Part shown: in pieces, positions 52,620 to 62,660 of the stretch | Position numbering within the stretch: position 1 is the stretch's first letter | How the letters are laid out: each line of letters opens with the position of its first letter | Assembly: GCA_018136815.1 (NCBI GenBank) | Contig: CM030936.1 | Location: 6,528,505 to 6,592,504, forward strand | Direction: 5' to 3' | DNA from: Isochrysis galbana | Lineage: Eukaryota; Haptophyta; Isochrysidales; Isochrysidaceae | Length of the DNA stretch: 64,000 nucleotides | The notes under the pieces: model-generated | The model's input: only the letters and a program-made list of their open reading frames with translations | What the model was told of the DNA's origin: nothing | Databases searched by the model: none | Translations under genes and position numbers: made by a program

Positions 52620-52738
52620 GAGGGGAGAGAGAGAGGAGAAAAGAAGACGTTAGAGAGAGAAGAGAAGCCAAGGAGGAAAGGTCATGTAATACTGGAACTC
52701 CTAGAAGAGAGAAGACTGTGTGTATGTGTGTGTGTGTG

Positions 52739-52794
<56 letters not shown>

Positions 52795-52820
52795 TGAGAG
52801 AGAGAGAGAGAGAGAGATAC
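52620..52820. repeat. GA tract, (GT)n and (GA)n microsatellites
   Basis: A purine tract (52620-52680), (GT)n at 52717-52791 and (GA)n at 52794-52816, directly upstream of the minus-strand membrane-protein gene. Confidence 0.9.
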
Positions 52821-53156
52821 ATTTCACATGGAAAGAGAGAGGAAAGAAGAGAGCCCGCGACCAACGCCCCGTTGAGCTCGTGGGGTGGGGTGGGGTGGGG
52901 GGAGGGGGGGAGGGGGGTGCAGTTTTGTAGTCGCTCCACTACTCTCTCTTTCTCCTCTTCTCCCTTGTGTATTTCAGGACGATTCAGAGGGCGCGGTGGT
53001 GCTGGTGGGGGCGGGGGGGGAGCAGTTCAAATGTCCAATTACTACAAAAAAGGTCGATACGGAGTATAACATCGACTATTATTTTAGTGTGATGATTTTG
53101 CAAACATCACTAGACAGAGCTGCCCGACTGTCCGACAGCAATAGGGATGTTCGAGT

Positions 53157-54053
53157 CCTAGCTGGGAAACACAGCCGGGGCTTCTCCAAACACAGGAAAC
53201 ACGGTCTGTGTTTGGGTTTCGTAGAAACACAGCCAAACACAGTCCCAAACACAGCGGGGGAGCGGGGGGCCTCTACCTCTACCTACTATCTATAACTGTA
53301 ACTCTCTCTAAGTATAGTACTTTGTAGATTGTCAACATGCCCCGCACTCGGCTCCGCTGCTCCGCTCCCCCCGCGCGCGGCCCCGCGCTACTCTCCCTTG
53401 TGACCGTGCGCGACCCCCCCCCGCCTCTCCTCCCTCACACCCATGTTCAACCCCAACCTCGACCGTTCCTGGCGCGCGCGCGCGTGCAACGACGAGGCAG
53501 ACGAGGCAGACCCTGCCAAGACACCGACACCCCGCGGCAGGAGAGGGCACCCACGGCCGTTGCGCCCCTGCAGTGGGCCGTGCTCCTCAACGGAGCGCGA
53601 GGCCAGCGGGCGGCCGTCCTGCGCGCAAGACGACGACGAGGCATGATGTGACGAAGAGGCCCTGCCCGCCGCGCGTGGCGCTTGGCAGGCCGGGAAGCAT
53701 GACCACCGTTGGCGTGCTCCCCGCCCGCGCCACCGGCCTGAGTCAGCCTGTCCTTCATTGAGTGCGCAAGCGATCCATTGTCGCGAGGCGCACCAACGCA
53801 GTTTGGTTTGGGCGTCCGTCATCATCCTCGGCCTCGGGCCTCGGCGAGGAAGACCCCAACCACACGCTGTGGCGGTGCATTGGTTGTCGTGTTGTCGTGT
53901 GGAGCGGCGCGGCAGTGCTGCGCGCGCACGCCGCTAGCCACTGGCCAGCTGCTACAAACACGGCGGCCAAACCGGAGGGGGTTTGAAACACGGCAAAACA
54001 CAGCTGTGTTTGGCTTTCGTAGAAACACGGTAAACACGTGTTTCCCAGCTAGG
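53157..54053 (+). mobile_element. complete non-autonomous hAT element
   Basis: An 897-bp element flanked by a perfect 8-bp duplication GTTCGAGT (53149-53156 and 54054-54061). Terminal inverted repeats are CCTAGCTGGGAAACAC. Subterminal AAACACGG/AAACACAG repeats crowd both ends (53164-53250 and 53966-54037), with GTGTTTGG in the inverse direction between them. The interior holds a BED-like finger frame but no catalytic transposase. It defines the family to which the scattered ends in this window belong. Confidence 0.92.
53762..53986 (+). pseudogene. BED-like zinc finger frame inside the hAT element
   Basis: About 74 codons include WRCIGCRVVVWSGAAVLRAHAASH, a C-x2-C...H-x3-H pattern preceded by Trp as in BED fingers that bind hAT ends. 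No true ATG begins the frame (GTG at 53762). It is likely the N-terminal remnant of the transposase, cut by internal deletion. Confidence 0.5.
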
Positions 54054-54194
54054 GTTCGAGTAGAGCGCGTGGGGCAGCCGTGGGCAGGCCCAGCCCGAGT
54101 AGGTGTAGCATGGTCTTAGCGACGCAATGAGCGGGCGAGATCAAAGTTCAGAGGATGCGAGGACGAGGACGAGGACAGAGGACACCTGCACCTG

Positions 54195-54625
54195 CTGTAA
54201 AGTCACGTTCCGTCAAAAGAGGGCCAGGTGATAGTTTTGTTTTCACTCAGACTGTTATGTTAGTACATGCACAAGGACGCGGCGCGTGCGCATAGCAACA
54301 TTTTCCCCCACGGTACACGGTACCCCCAGCTAAGCAGGCTGAGTTTTCATCTTCTTCGTCTTTTTCTCACACCCCACCTCCTCGTAAGAAATGGTGCGAT
54401 TCTCCCCCCTCTCCCCCCCCTCCGTCACGCGCGCTCACGCTCTACCCGTAAAGATTTGGCGGTCGTGCCCGCGGGGGGATCGGTTCCTTTATATCTAAGC
54501 TACATTCGGCATTTGATTCCCGCATTCCCGCCCTATGCAGCGCCGTGTCGGGCTGCCGACAGTCCGACCACCCCCTAGGTCGTTTGCCTTCATTTGGTAC
54601 CCCTCGTTTCCAAATACGCGATGCG
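54195..54625 (-). repeat. dispersed repeat NR1, inverted copy
   Basis: Reverse complement of 50700-51020: GGTACCAAATGAAGGCAAAC, the GCCCGACACGGCGCTGCAT block and AATCGCACCATTTCTTACGA. The outer end GTCACGTTCCGTCAAAAGAG is at 54202-54221. Confidence 0.75.
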
Positions 54626-54684
54626 CCGGTACAAAAAAATCGTCTAGTATTTAAGCAAAGGCACCCACCTCACAGTGCTCAACC

Positions 54685-55308
54685 ATGTCTACAAATGGAA
54701 TGGCGGCTGATGATGTAGTAGTACGCAAGCGATTGCAATGGATCATAAAAAAGATGGACGAGGACTTTAAAAAATTCATCACACCTCTCTTTCCGCCATA
54801 TGGCACTTCTAAATCTGCCATGCAGGTTATGGCAGAAGCATTGGACAGCATCAGTCCGCCGTCGATCCCGGGGGGGAGCAACAACTCCCTGAGGAGTCTG
54901 CTTGAGACGAACCCAAATTTGTTCACGTACACTTTCGAATGTAAGTGCATATTCACTTCATTCGATTTCAAGCACAATACGAACATTAAAGACACCTTAC
55001 ATGCCATTTGCGAGGCTGATATTAAATCATTCACACTGGTTTATATGATACACACTCTCTTGAGCAAGAAATTCACTGCGAAAGCAATCATCAATATGAG
55101 TCGTGATGATCTGCTTCGTACAATCAAAGCTTATGTCGATTCGGAATTAACTCCCCACCTCCAAGAATTGCTAAAAGGTGTCGATTCGTGTTCAGCTCCC
55201 CAAGTAAAGATGGAAAACAAAAGGCCGCTCATCGATTCGGGTTCAGCTCCCGTAAAGATTGAACCCACAAGGCCCAGCAACATCAAATACAAAAAAGCTC
55301 GGTCCTAG
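54685..55308 (+). CDS. small lysine-rich protein with two SUMO-consensus repeats
   Basis: An uninterrupted 207-residue frame, visibly richer in A/T than the neighbours. The first 150 residues are helical (VRKRLQWIIKKMDEDFKKFI, IKDTLHAICEADIKSFTLVY, AKAIINMSRDDLLRTIKAY). The tail has a duplicated unit, CSAPQVKMENKRP and GSAPVKIEPTRP, each with a psi-K-x-E SUMO-acceptor consensus (VKME, VKIE). It ends in a basic stretch (KYKKARS). There is a conserved-looking start MSTNGMAADD. No family recognised. Composition suggests recent transfer or a transposon/virus-like origin, but it could be an ordinary fast-evolving gene. Confidence 0.6.
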   Translation: MSTNGMAADDVVVRKRLQWIIKKMDEDFKKFITPLFPPYGTSKSAMQVMAEALDSISPPSIPGGSNNSLRSLLETNPNLFTYTFECKCIFTSFDFKHNTNIKDTLHAICEADIKSFTLVYMIHTLLSKKFTAKAIINMSRDDLLRTIKAYVDSELTPHLQELLKGVDSCSAPQVKMENKRPLIDSGSAPVKIEPTRPSNIKYKKARS

Positions 55309-55442
55309 GACACCGGGCCGAGCTCACCTGCCGAGCGAGTCCACCGCGGCAAGGGGGAAGGAAGGGCTGGATAGCTGGCACTATGGCCAAGGCTGTAGAC
55401 TTCGTCTTGACCGAGCTTTCGGCTCCAGCGTGAACTGAGTAC

Positions 55443-55710
55443 TTCGGCCATCGGAGACACACACACACACACGCACGCACGCACGCATGCACACACACAC
55501 CCTTGCTCCCCCTCCCCCTCCCCCCCTCCCTCTATCTCGCTCCCTCTTGCTCCCTTCTCTCTCTCCCTCTCTCCCCCCCTCGCTCTGCCCTCTCCCTCTT
55601 CTTCCCTCCCTCCCTCTCTCATTCTCCCCTTCATCACCCTTCTCTCTGGCCCCCCTCCCTCCCCCTTCCCCCTCTCCCCTCCCTCCTCCTCCTCTCTTTC
55701 TTTCCACGCA
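55443..55710. repeat. (CA)n and CT/C-rich tract
   Basis: (AC)n with GCAC variants at 55458-55500, then CT/C-rich DNA to 55700. Frames through it are low complexity. Confidence 0.85.
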
Positions 55711-55772
55711 CGCGTAAGCGCCCACATATGCTCACGCTCAGCGCATGCTGCATGAGTGCTCGCGTTGCCATT

Positions 55773-55871
55773 CAAAAACGGAGACAAAAACTGAAGGGCT
55801 TGCAAAAACGGCAAAAACGGCCTGTTTTTCGCCTTCGTAGAAAAACGGTGAATACGCTTCTCCCATCTAGG
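55773..55871 (+). repeat. hAT right-end fragment (AAAAAC variant)
   Basis: CAAAAACGG, GCAAAAACGGCAAAAACGGC, CTGTTTTTCGCCTTCGTAG and AAAAACGG, ending CTTCTCCCATCTAGG. Position by position it matches the complete hAT right end with AAACAC changed to AAAAAC throughout. Confidence 0.75.
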
Positions 55872-56094
55872 GTCGACTTTTCCCGTCCCCACCTCTAAGG
55901 AGGGGTTCAGGCGGCGGCGTTGTGCGTTGTGCAAGGAGACAAGCGCGCACGGCACGCAAGACAGCCGGGAGGAAACGCGGCGGGGTCGTGGACGAAAGAG
56001 CGCGGGTCGCGGGTCGGCCGGTCAGTCCTTATAACCGTAGAGGGTCGATCGCGGATGCGACAACATGGTGACTATGAGCCCCTGCTAATACAAA

Positions 56095-56345
56095 ACTCCA
56101 GACACATGGAAAATCGTGGTAAACGCCAGTGTTAATCGTCCACATAGTTTTTTTTGTAAACGGACGTGGACCAGTGTTCACCAAGAGGTATGTGAGCAAG
56201 GGGTCCACCACTGTCCACGTTCACCAGAAAGATTTACGTGAACTGATATAAACGGACGTGTACGTTGTACATGAACTGTACACGAATTGTATATTTATAT
56301 TAATATATTATATGTTGTCATATTGTATAACTGGTAAACACGTAA
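56095..56345. repeat. GTAAACGGACGTG repeat region
   Basis: TGTAAACGGACGTGGACC, GTCCACGTTCACC and ATAAACGGACGTGTACG recur here. A related block (TGTAAACGGACGTGAGC, GTCCACGTTCACG) is at 62515-62650 beyond the LINE. The right side is AT-rich. Confidence 0.55.
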
Positions 56346-56364
56346 ACACCGAACACCGAACACC

Positions 56365-56891
<527 letters not shown>

Positions 56892-56928
56892 GACTGTTTG
56901 ACTGAAAACTATTGTTATAGTTTTAGCG

Positions 56929-58005
56929 ATGGAGCGCGCGCCGACCGCTCCCACCTCCCAGCCCCCCGCCGTCACGACGCCCCAACGGGGCCGCCCCAAA
57001 CCGCCGGAGCCCAAGCGCCCACAGGCCGCCGCGCCGCCTGACAACGACGTCGAGATGACGGCACCGCCCTCGCCTCCCAAGCTGCCACAGAACCAGGGAA
57101 CAGGCAGAGTCCTGTTCCCTGGTGACAACCAGACCCAGGGCAAAGCCCTGCCACCCAACCCCTCCGCTCCTCCACCAACTCAAGGACTCCCCATGGGAGG
57201 TGGCAGCTCTGCTGCCACCCCCATGGCGGCCACTCCTACCATCAGTGCACCCCTCGGGGGCGGGCACTTAACACAACAATCCATTTTGGGGGCCTTTGCG
57301 CCCTCAAACCAACAACCAACTCAAGCGACCAGGACATACGCGCAAGCTGCGCATGGACACAAAGGGAAGGATACAGCCCAGCAAGCCCAGCAGCCACAAG
57401 CCCAACAACCACAGCAGCCGTCGCGCAAGCGGGCGGATCCCCAATCGGATCCAAAGCCGACTCTCCACAACACCACCCCATTTGCTTCTCCTCCACCTGA
57501 TGAGGAAGAGGAGCCCGAAGACACGCCTTTTTACATCCAGCTAGCTCAGCTAGCTGATGACAAAAAGGACATCAAGAGCGAGGATGTCGCCACCTTCATG
57601 AAATTCCTCCTCTCTAGGCTGGAAGGCCTAGACGCAACTCCAGACGGCATGGACAAAGGCCGCAAAGGCCCTTGGATTTTCTATGTTGATGAAGACGCAC
57701 ACGATCAATTCAAGGCCGCATACGGAGACAAAGTTAACACAGCACTCTCGGGAGTCCCGCATGAATTTGGAATCACCTATGGTGCGTTAATCGACTCGGC
57801 CCCTCGAAAGTCGAGCGCTATCCGGTCCTCCCTAAAAGAGGTGGCGACCTACATTGTTTTTCGCATCTTTGATCCGATCAAGGCTTTTAAGACCAAGACT
57901 AGGCACTTGGCTAACTCACTCGAGCGCGAGGGATTCCACGTGCTAAGGGGCAACCAACAGCGAGCCAAAACCTCACTCGAAGGTACTCCTCGCGAAGGCG
58001 GTTGA
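56929..58005 (+). CDS. LINE ORF1 protein
   Basis: 358 residues. The first 190 are Pro/Gln/Ala-rich and disordered ([19 protein letters not shown], runs of AQQ/PQQ). The C-terminal half is folded-looking: [76 protein letters not shown] nucleic-acid chaperone role is expected from its place in LINEs; no CCHC knuckle or clear RRM was found. The stop at 58005 precedes the ORF2 frame, which is open across it, so the two may be coupled by frameshifting or reinitiation. Confidence 0.75.
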
Positions 58006-58048
58006 GCTTCGCAGACGACAGAGGTACGCGCAAGCGGAAATCGACGCG

Positions 58049-61000
58049 GTGGCGGATGCTAGAAAAGCCCAAATGGAGGCGACCCCCGGGACGACCCGGT
58101 CGGACATCATAGCGGAACTGAACCGCAAAGTAGTCGACAAAAGACGTACCTTCTCACCCGCCCCGTCATTAGCGGAGAAAATCATAAGGGCGGAAGAGCT
58201 TGTTACAAAGCAATTTTTTAAGAGATTCACGCCTAGACACGCTAGCGGCGACATCCCGGCGATGTACGCTGGAGTGAGATGGGAAGACCCGCAACCGGCC
58301 CTAGATGAAGACAAAGTAGCAACCGACGACACCGCGATTCTGGCCTCGTTACGGGGCTACTATGTATGGCTTTTCAGCGAAAAGATCTCTCAAGGCGCGG
58401 AGCCCCTCCTTCACGCGCTAAGGCAACGTCAGATACCGACGGGTCATAGGTCCTTCTTGGACAAGCCCATAGGATATTCGGAGATCATCCGTGCTATACG
58501 GCAAATGGCGAAAGGTAAATCCGCGGGGCCGGACGGCATACCAATGGAGTTCTATCAAAGCTTTGAAAAGCTAGCGGCCCCGCGCCTGATGGACATGTTT
58601 CACGAAGCCTACCGGTCGGGGGCATTACCGGAGGACACGTGCTCGGGTGATATAGCCCTGCTCTATAAAAAAGGGGACGCCAGGGACCCGAGGAACTATA
58701 GACCAATAACGTTGCTCCAAACGGACTACAAAATCCTCGCCAGGATCCTAGCTAACAGACTCAAAAAAACGATACATACGATCATCTCCAGGGAGCAAGT
58801 GGGCTTTGTGCCTAGGAGGATGATAGGCGAAGCCACCCATTTGCTAAAGTTAGTGCAAGCATACTTGGAAGACGCAGACGAAGAGGGATTAGCCCTGGCG
58901 ATAGACTGGGAGAAAGCTTTCGATAGAGTCAGCTGGGATTATTATCATAAAGCGATACAGGCATTGGGCTTCGGCCCCGGTTACTCTAGATGGCTAACAC
59001 TATTAACTAACGCGGATTCCCTTCCGATCAGATGGATCAAGGCCAATGGTAGACGCAGCAATCCCTTCACGATACATTGCGGCATGCCCCAAGGGTGCCC
59101 GCTATCGCCCCTAGCTTTTCTCTTAGTGGCCGAAGGCCTAACACGACTAGTCAACGCCGACCCTGAGATGAAGGGAATCACAATAGGACCTAGAGAGTTA
59201 AGGCTTTCGCAGTTTGCCGACGACACGCAAATTTTAGCGAGCTCTTTCGAGTCACTGGAGAGGGCGATGCACATCTTAGAGACATATGGAACCGCCACCG
59301 GGGCTAGGGTGAACAAAAACAAGAGTATACTAATAAGAATGGGATCGCTTACAGGGGCGCAGGTCCCCGAGACGCTAACTTATCTTAAAACACTCGGCGA
59401 AGGCGAGTATGCGACCATTCTAGGAGTCCCTTTCTGGGAAGGGCTAGAAAACGACTCCTTCTGGGAGAAGCTATACGCGAAGCTTAAGAAAAAGGTCGCA
59501 ACATGGAGAGGTCTGAAGAGTCTCTCCATTCACGGGAGGACGCTGCTAGTGAACTTCATAATCTACGGGACGCCGAGATATTGGCTATCCACGTCCACTC
59601 CTCCGGCATGGTTCATGGAGGCCATTGACTCGGACGTTCAAACTATATTGTGGGATAGGTCTCCCCGACTTCAGGTGGATGAGCTAGGCTCCTCGCAAGA
59701 GGGTCGGAAATGGATAACCCTTCCGGCATATCCGAGGGTAGGCACAAGCGAAGACGGGCCCCTATTGGGGGTCGGACTACTTCCCATGGCCGAACACACG
59801 AGGGCGCTCCAAGCGATATGGATAGTCCGATATCTTAACCCGTCAATGGCGGAATGGAAGATAGTCTTGGATCAATGGTTCAGCCGCACCCCCTTAGGGC
59901 GAGCGGCGGTCTTTTCGAAGGTCGACTCGAAGAGCCTCACGGCTAGCATTCGCGGCAATAACACGCTCCCGGCATTCTGGAAGCACGCGCTGGAAAACTT
60001 CAGAAGGATCAACTTCCTTAGGGGAGAAATCACACGAGAAGGCACTCAGGGCTCCCCGATATGGCACAATCTTTTCCACAAGCCTCCGGCTATCCATCAC
60101 TCACATAGGTCGAAATGGGAGTCTCTACAGACAGTTATTGTTCACAACACCATAAACCCGGATACGGGGGACGTTTACACTATGGAAGAATGCGCGGCTT
60201 ACTTGCCGGACGGAGAACGTTGGATACGCCATAGGGGAAATTACATATCGGTAGGCCCCTTTCTTAAGTCATGGGAAAAGATTTCTGAGTGGACGAGATC
60301 AAGACTAATACATACCACTTTCGATTATATGAACCTTCTTAAAAAACAAGCGAAGACTCCGCCCCCGGCTCCAGAGGAGCAAGAGATACTCCCTCAGGAA
60401 GATCCGGACGCACACGATCTAGGCGAGATCCTAGTCGATATAGACCATAACTTTTATCTGCGCCGAAGAGGCGACTACCACAAGGTCCAGCTCAATGTCA
60501 TGGGAGAGCCCCACATCCACGAGCGGATTAGCCCGCAACTACTGCCCGACGAACTATACACCCCGCTGAAGTGGGGACATGCGTACGACGGCCCGGCGGA
60601 AACGGCGTACCCGTTACCTCAAGAATACATGCTAAAAGGCACGCGTACAACACTGGAGGATGTAAGTGTCAGGGACTTGACTAAAGCGTTCCTCGCTTTG
60701 AGGAAAACCAAAACACAAAAATCCACACTAAGATGGGAAAAAAGGTTACCGGTCCTCTCGGGAAAGTGGAAACAAATATCGCAATTATACAAATATAACT
60801 TTTTGACGCCTAGAGACTCTTACTTGCATTTCAAACATGTCCTACATAGGAGGTTAGCTACAGCGAACCGCTTTGCTGACGATCCAACATGCCGCTTTTG
60901 CGGCATAGCCCCTGAAAGCTCCACTCACCTGGCATCATGCATCGCGACGGAGCCCATCTTTGAATTCATAGAAGGACTTCTGGGGATTAGCCTCAGGCCG

Positions 61001-61378
61001 GGATCCGAAACAGCCCAACGACTTTTCTGCTATCAAGTGGACAGACCGCACCCCTCCTCGGGATACCTAGGCATCCTGGCGTGGAGGTACATCCTAACTG
61101 ACTTTTATAACATCCAATATGGCAACGCGGACGGCAGGTCCGTTAGGTCGATCTTAAGAGCGATCCTTGCGAGATACCACCTATTAGTAACGGCGAAAGT
61201 CGGGTTCTTTCTGAGGCTGAAAAAACAACGAGAGAATATGGGGCTACACGCCCCGAGTAACAAACACTTTAAGAAATTGATAAGTCCGCTCTACACGGTG
61301 GACAAGGAGTTCAACCTAGAAGCATCGGAAGACCTCCTGCAGGCGGCGGGAGGGCTAGACATCCGTAACATCACCTAA
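58049..61378 (+). CDS. LINE ORF2: reverse transcriptase
   Basis: 1109 codons without a break. A linker with QFFKRFTPRHASGD precedes the RT domain: KGKSAGPDGIPMEFY (about residue 156), RNYRPITLLQTDYKILARIL, the first catalytic Asp in LAIDWEKAFDRVSWDY (about 284), GMPQGCPLSPLAF, and the FADD catalytic box in LSQFADDTQILASS (about 388). The thumb is followed by a long region and a C-terminal zinc motif CRFCGIAPESSTHLASC (about 947), like the zf-RVT of plant L1 elements. Expected role: target-primed reverse transcription of LINE RNA. The N-terminal endonuclease usual for L1 types is missing, and no restriction-like endonuclease motif is obvious at the C-terminus. The frame begins with GTG at 58049 but is open further upstream. 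Confidence 0.9.
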   Translation: MADARKAQMEATPGTTRSDIIAELNRKVVDKRRTFSPAPSLAEKIIRAEELVTKQFFKRFTPRHASGDIPAMYAGVRWEDPQPALDEDKVATDDTAILASLRGYYVWLFSEKISQGAEPLLHALRQRQIPTGHRSFLDKPIGYSEIIRAIRQMAKGKSAGPDGIPMEFYQSFEKLAAPRLMDMFHEAYRSGALPEDTCSGDIALLYKKGDARDPRNYRPITLLQTDYKILARILANRLKKTIHTIISREQVGFVPRRMIGEATHLLKLVQAYLEDADEEGLALAIDWEKAFDRVSWDYYHKAIQALGFGPGYSRWLTLLTNADSLPIRWIKANGRRSNPFTIHCGMPQGCPLSPLAFLLVAEGLTRLVNADPEMKGITIGPRELRLSQFADDTQILASSFESLERAMHILETYGTATGARVNKNKSILIRMGSLTGAQVPETLTYLKTLGEGEYATILGVPFWEGLENDSFWEKLYAKLKKKVATWRGLKSLSIHGRTLLVNFIIYGTPRYWLSTSTPPAWFMEAIDSDVQTILWDRSPRLQVDELGSSQEGRKWITLPAYPRVGTSEDGPLLGVGLLPMAEHTRALQAIWIVRYLNPSMAEWKIVLDQWFSRTPLGRAAVFSKVDSKSLTASIRGNNTLPAFWKHALENFRRINFLRGEITREGTQGSPIWHNLFHKPPAIHHSHRSKWESLQTVIVHNTINPDTGDVYTMEECAAYLPDGERWIRHRGNYISVGPFLKSWEKISEWTRSRLIHTTFDYMNLLKKQAKTPPPAPEEQEILPQEDPDAHDLGEILVDIDHNFYLRRRGDYHKVQLNVMGEPHIHERISPQLLPDELYTPLKWGHAYDGPAETAYPLPQEYMLKGTRTTLEDVSVRDLTKAFLALRKTKTQKSTLRWEKRLPVLSGKWKQISQLYKYNFLTPRDSYLHFKHVLHRRLATANRFADDPTCRFCGIAPESSTHLASCIATEPIFEFIEGLLGISLRPGSETAQRLFCYQVDRPHPSSGYLGILAWRYILTDFYNIQYGNADGRSVRSILRAILARYHLLVTAKVGFFLRLKKQRENMGLHAPSNKHFKKLISPLYTVDKEFNLEASEDLLQAAGGLDIRNIT

Positions 61379-61779
61379 GGCACTTAATACCGCGTCTTAG
61401 AAGAAAACGAGGAGGATATCAATAAAGATCCCACGAAATACAATAGAAGGCAACCCGAATCAACACTAGCGTACAGGACGAATCACAGTCTCCAGCCCCC
61501 TTCTCTCCAACTCCCGGCCGAAGCAGCGCGCGCGGCCTCCCCGGAACCAGCTTCTCCGATAAAGAGGGAACTGGGAAAGGGGAAGGGGGTTGTCAGGGGT
61601 TAAGGTTGGGTAGTAGGGAGGTACACTAGCACACTGCCTCACGCCGCACGCGTAGCGGGGAATTTTAAGAAGATTTTTTTTTTATTTGACTGTTTGACTT
61701 GCCGCGCTTCCACATTTCCGCACATTGTGCACGCGCCACACCGCAGCATCCAGCAGCCCAACGCAGCCCCCACAGCCCC

Positions 61780-62202
61780 ATGTGCCCCATTACTTCAACT
61801 CCCCCAGCCGATCTGCCTGCCGGTGAGAGTGACCAAGTCCTTGAGGAAGATCGACACGTTCCATACGCCCATGGCGATCTCACCAAGAACACGCCGACGA
61901 GGAAGGAGGCGTCCTCGCTGATCTGGAAGGACGTCAAGCGCTTACGACCGACTTCGGAGAGAGGCAAGGCGGACGTCGCGAACGAGTACACGCACGTCTG
62001 CACGTGCCCCATGGCGGATGGACGGCCTTGTAATTTTTTGCTGAAGCTCACACGTGCAGACGCTGCGAAGGGACCGGGGGCATGGCTCACCTCAAACGCT
62101 CGCCGCCACATCGAGTCCGCCCATCTGAATCATGCCGTGAGCAAGAGCAAGGTGAAGCAGGAGAATATGCAGATGCAGATATTGTCCAAGATTCGCATCT
62201 GA
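61780..62202 (+). CDS. BED-type zinc-finger protein
   Basis: 140 residues from ATG 61780. SSLIWKDVKRLRPTSERGKA is followed by YTHVCTCPMADGRPCNFLL and LTSNARRHIESAHLNH, an aromatic-flanked C..C...H-x4-H arrangement as in BED fingers of hAT transposases and their domesticated descendants. The C-terminus is short and Lys/Gln-rich (SKSKVKQENMQMQILSK). BED proteins bind DNA. It may be a standalone gene or a transposase remnant; no catalytic part follows. The LINE insertion ends 80 bp upstream and may have cut its 5' flank. Confidence 0.6.
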   Translation: MCPITSTPPADLPAGESDQVLEEDRHVPYAHGDLTKNTPTRKEASSLIWKDVKRLRPTSERGKADVANEYTHVCTCPMADGRPCNFLLKLTRADAAKGPGAWLTSNARRHIESAHLNHAVSKSKVKQENMQMQILSKIRI

Positions 62203-62504
62203 ACACGTTGGTTAGGCGTGGGCGTGAACAGGATGGTGCGCTCGAGCGTGAGTGAAGAGAAGTGTTGGAGGCGAGTCAGCGTGTGAGATTGTCCCGTTTC
62301 ACAAGCACTCACTATACATACGCCAATCGCAACCGCACTGTCAGTGTGGAATGCAGATTGAACATATCGACATGTGAGTGTGTGTAAATCCGCGTGCGTG
62401 TGCATCCATATCGTTTGCTGGTACACGCGATTGAAGTGAGGCAGTAACTTACTTACTCAGTAACATATTGAACGACCATATGGTCCATATTGTCCATATT
62501 GTCC
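62203..62504. other. 3' flank of the BED ORF
   Basis: No gene. ATATGGTCCATATTGTCCATATTGTCC near 62477-62503 is a short repeat. Confidence 0.5.
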
Positions 62505-62660
62505 GTGTACACAGGCCTGTCCACGTTCACGTCCACCAACGCTTGCGCTCTTGTAAACGGACGTGAGCACCCGCTCATATCCCGCGATCTGGTGAACATG
62601 GACCGCCGTTCATGTACTGTTTACTAATCGCGGAACACTGGTAAACGCTGGTGGAAGTGG
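62505..62660. repeat. GTAAACGGACGTG repeat region, second block
   Basis: TGTAAACGGACGTGAGC, GTCCACGTTCACGTCC and CTGGTAAACGCTGGTGG resemble 56095-56345. The two blocks flank the microsatellite, LINE and BED ORF. Confidence 0.5.

Larger units (their letters stand above)
56904..61681 (+). mobile_element. full-length LINE (non-LTR retrotransposon)
   Basis: A 4778-bp insertion between perfect 18-bp duplications TTATTTGACTGTTTGACT (56886-56903 and 61682-61699). It has a 25-bp 5' UTR, ORF1 (56929-58005), ORF2 (58049-61378), a ~290-bp 3' UTR, and ends in oligo(T). Truncated relatives at 12836, 15419, 18095, 23106 and 36968 are more diverged, so this copy is the youngest. No AP endonuclease domain is seen. 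Confidence 0.92.

Noticed and set aside
56904-58060. AP endonuclease domain of an L1-type LINE
   Set aside because: I looked for the usual acidic and His catalytic motifs in ORF1 and before RT and saw none.
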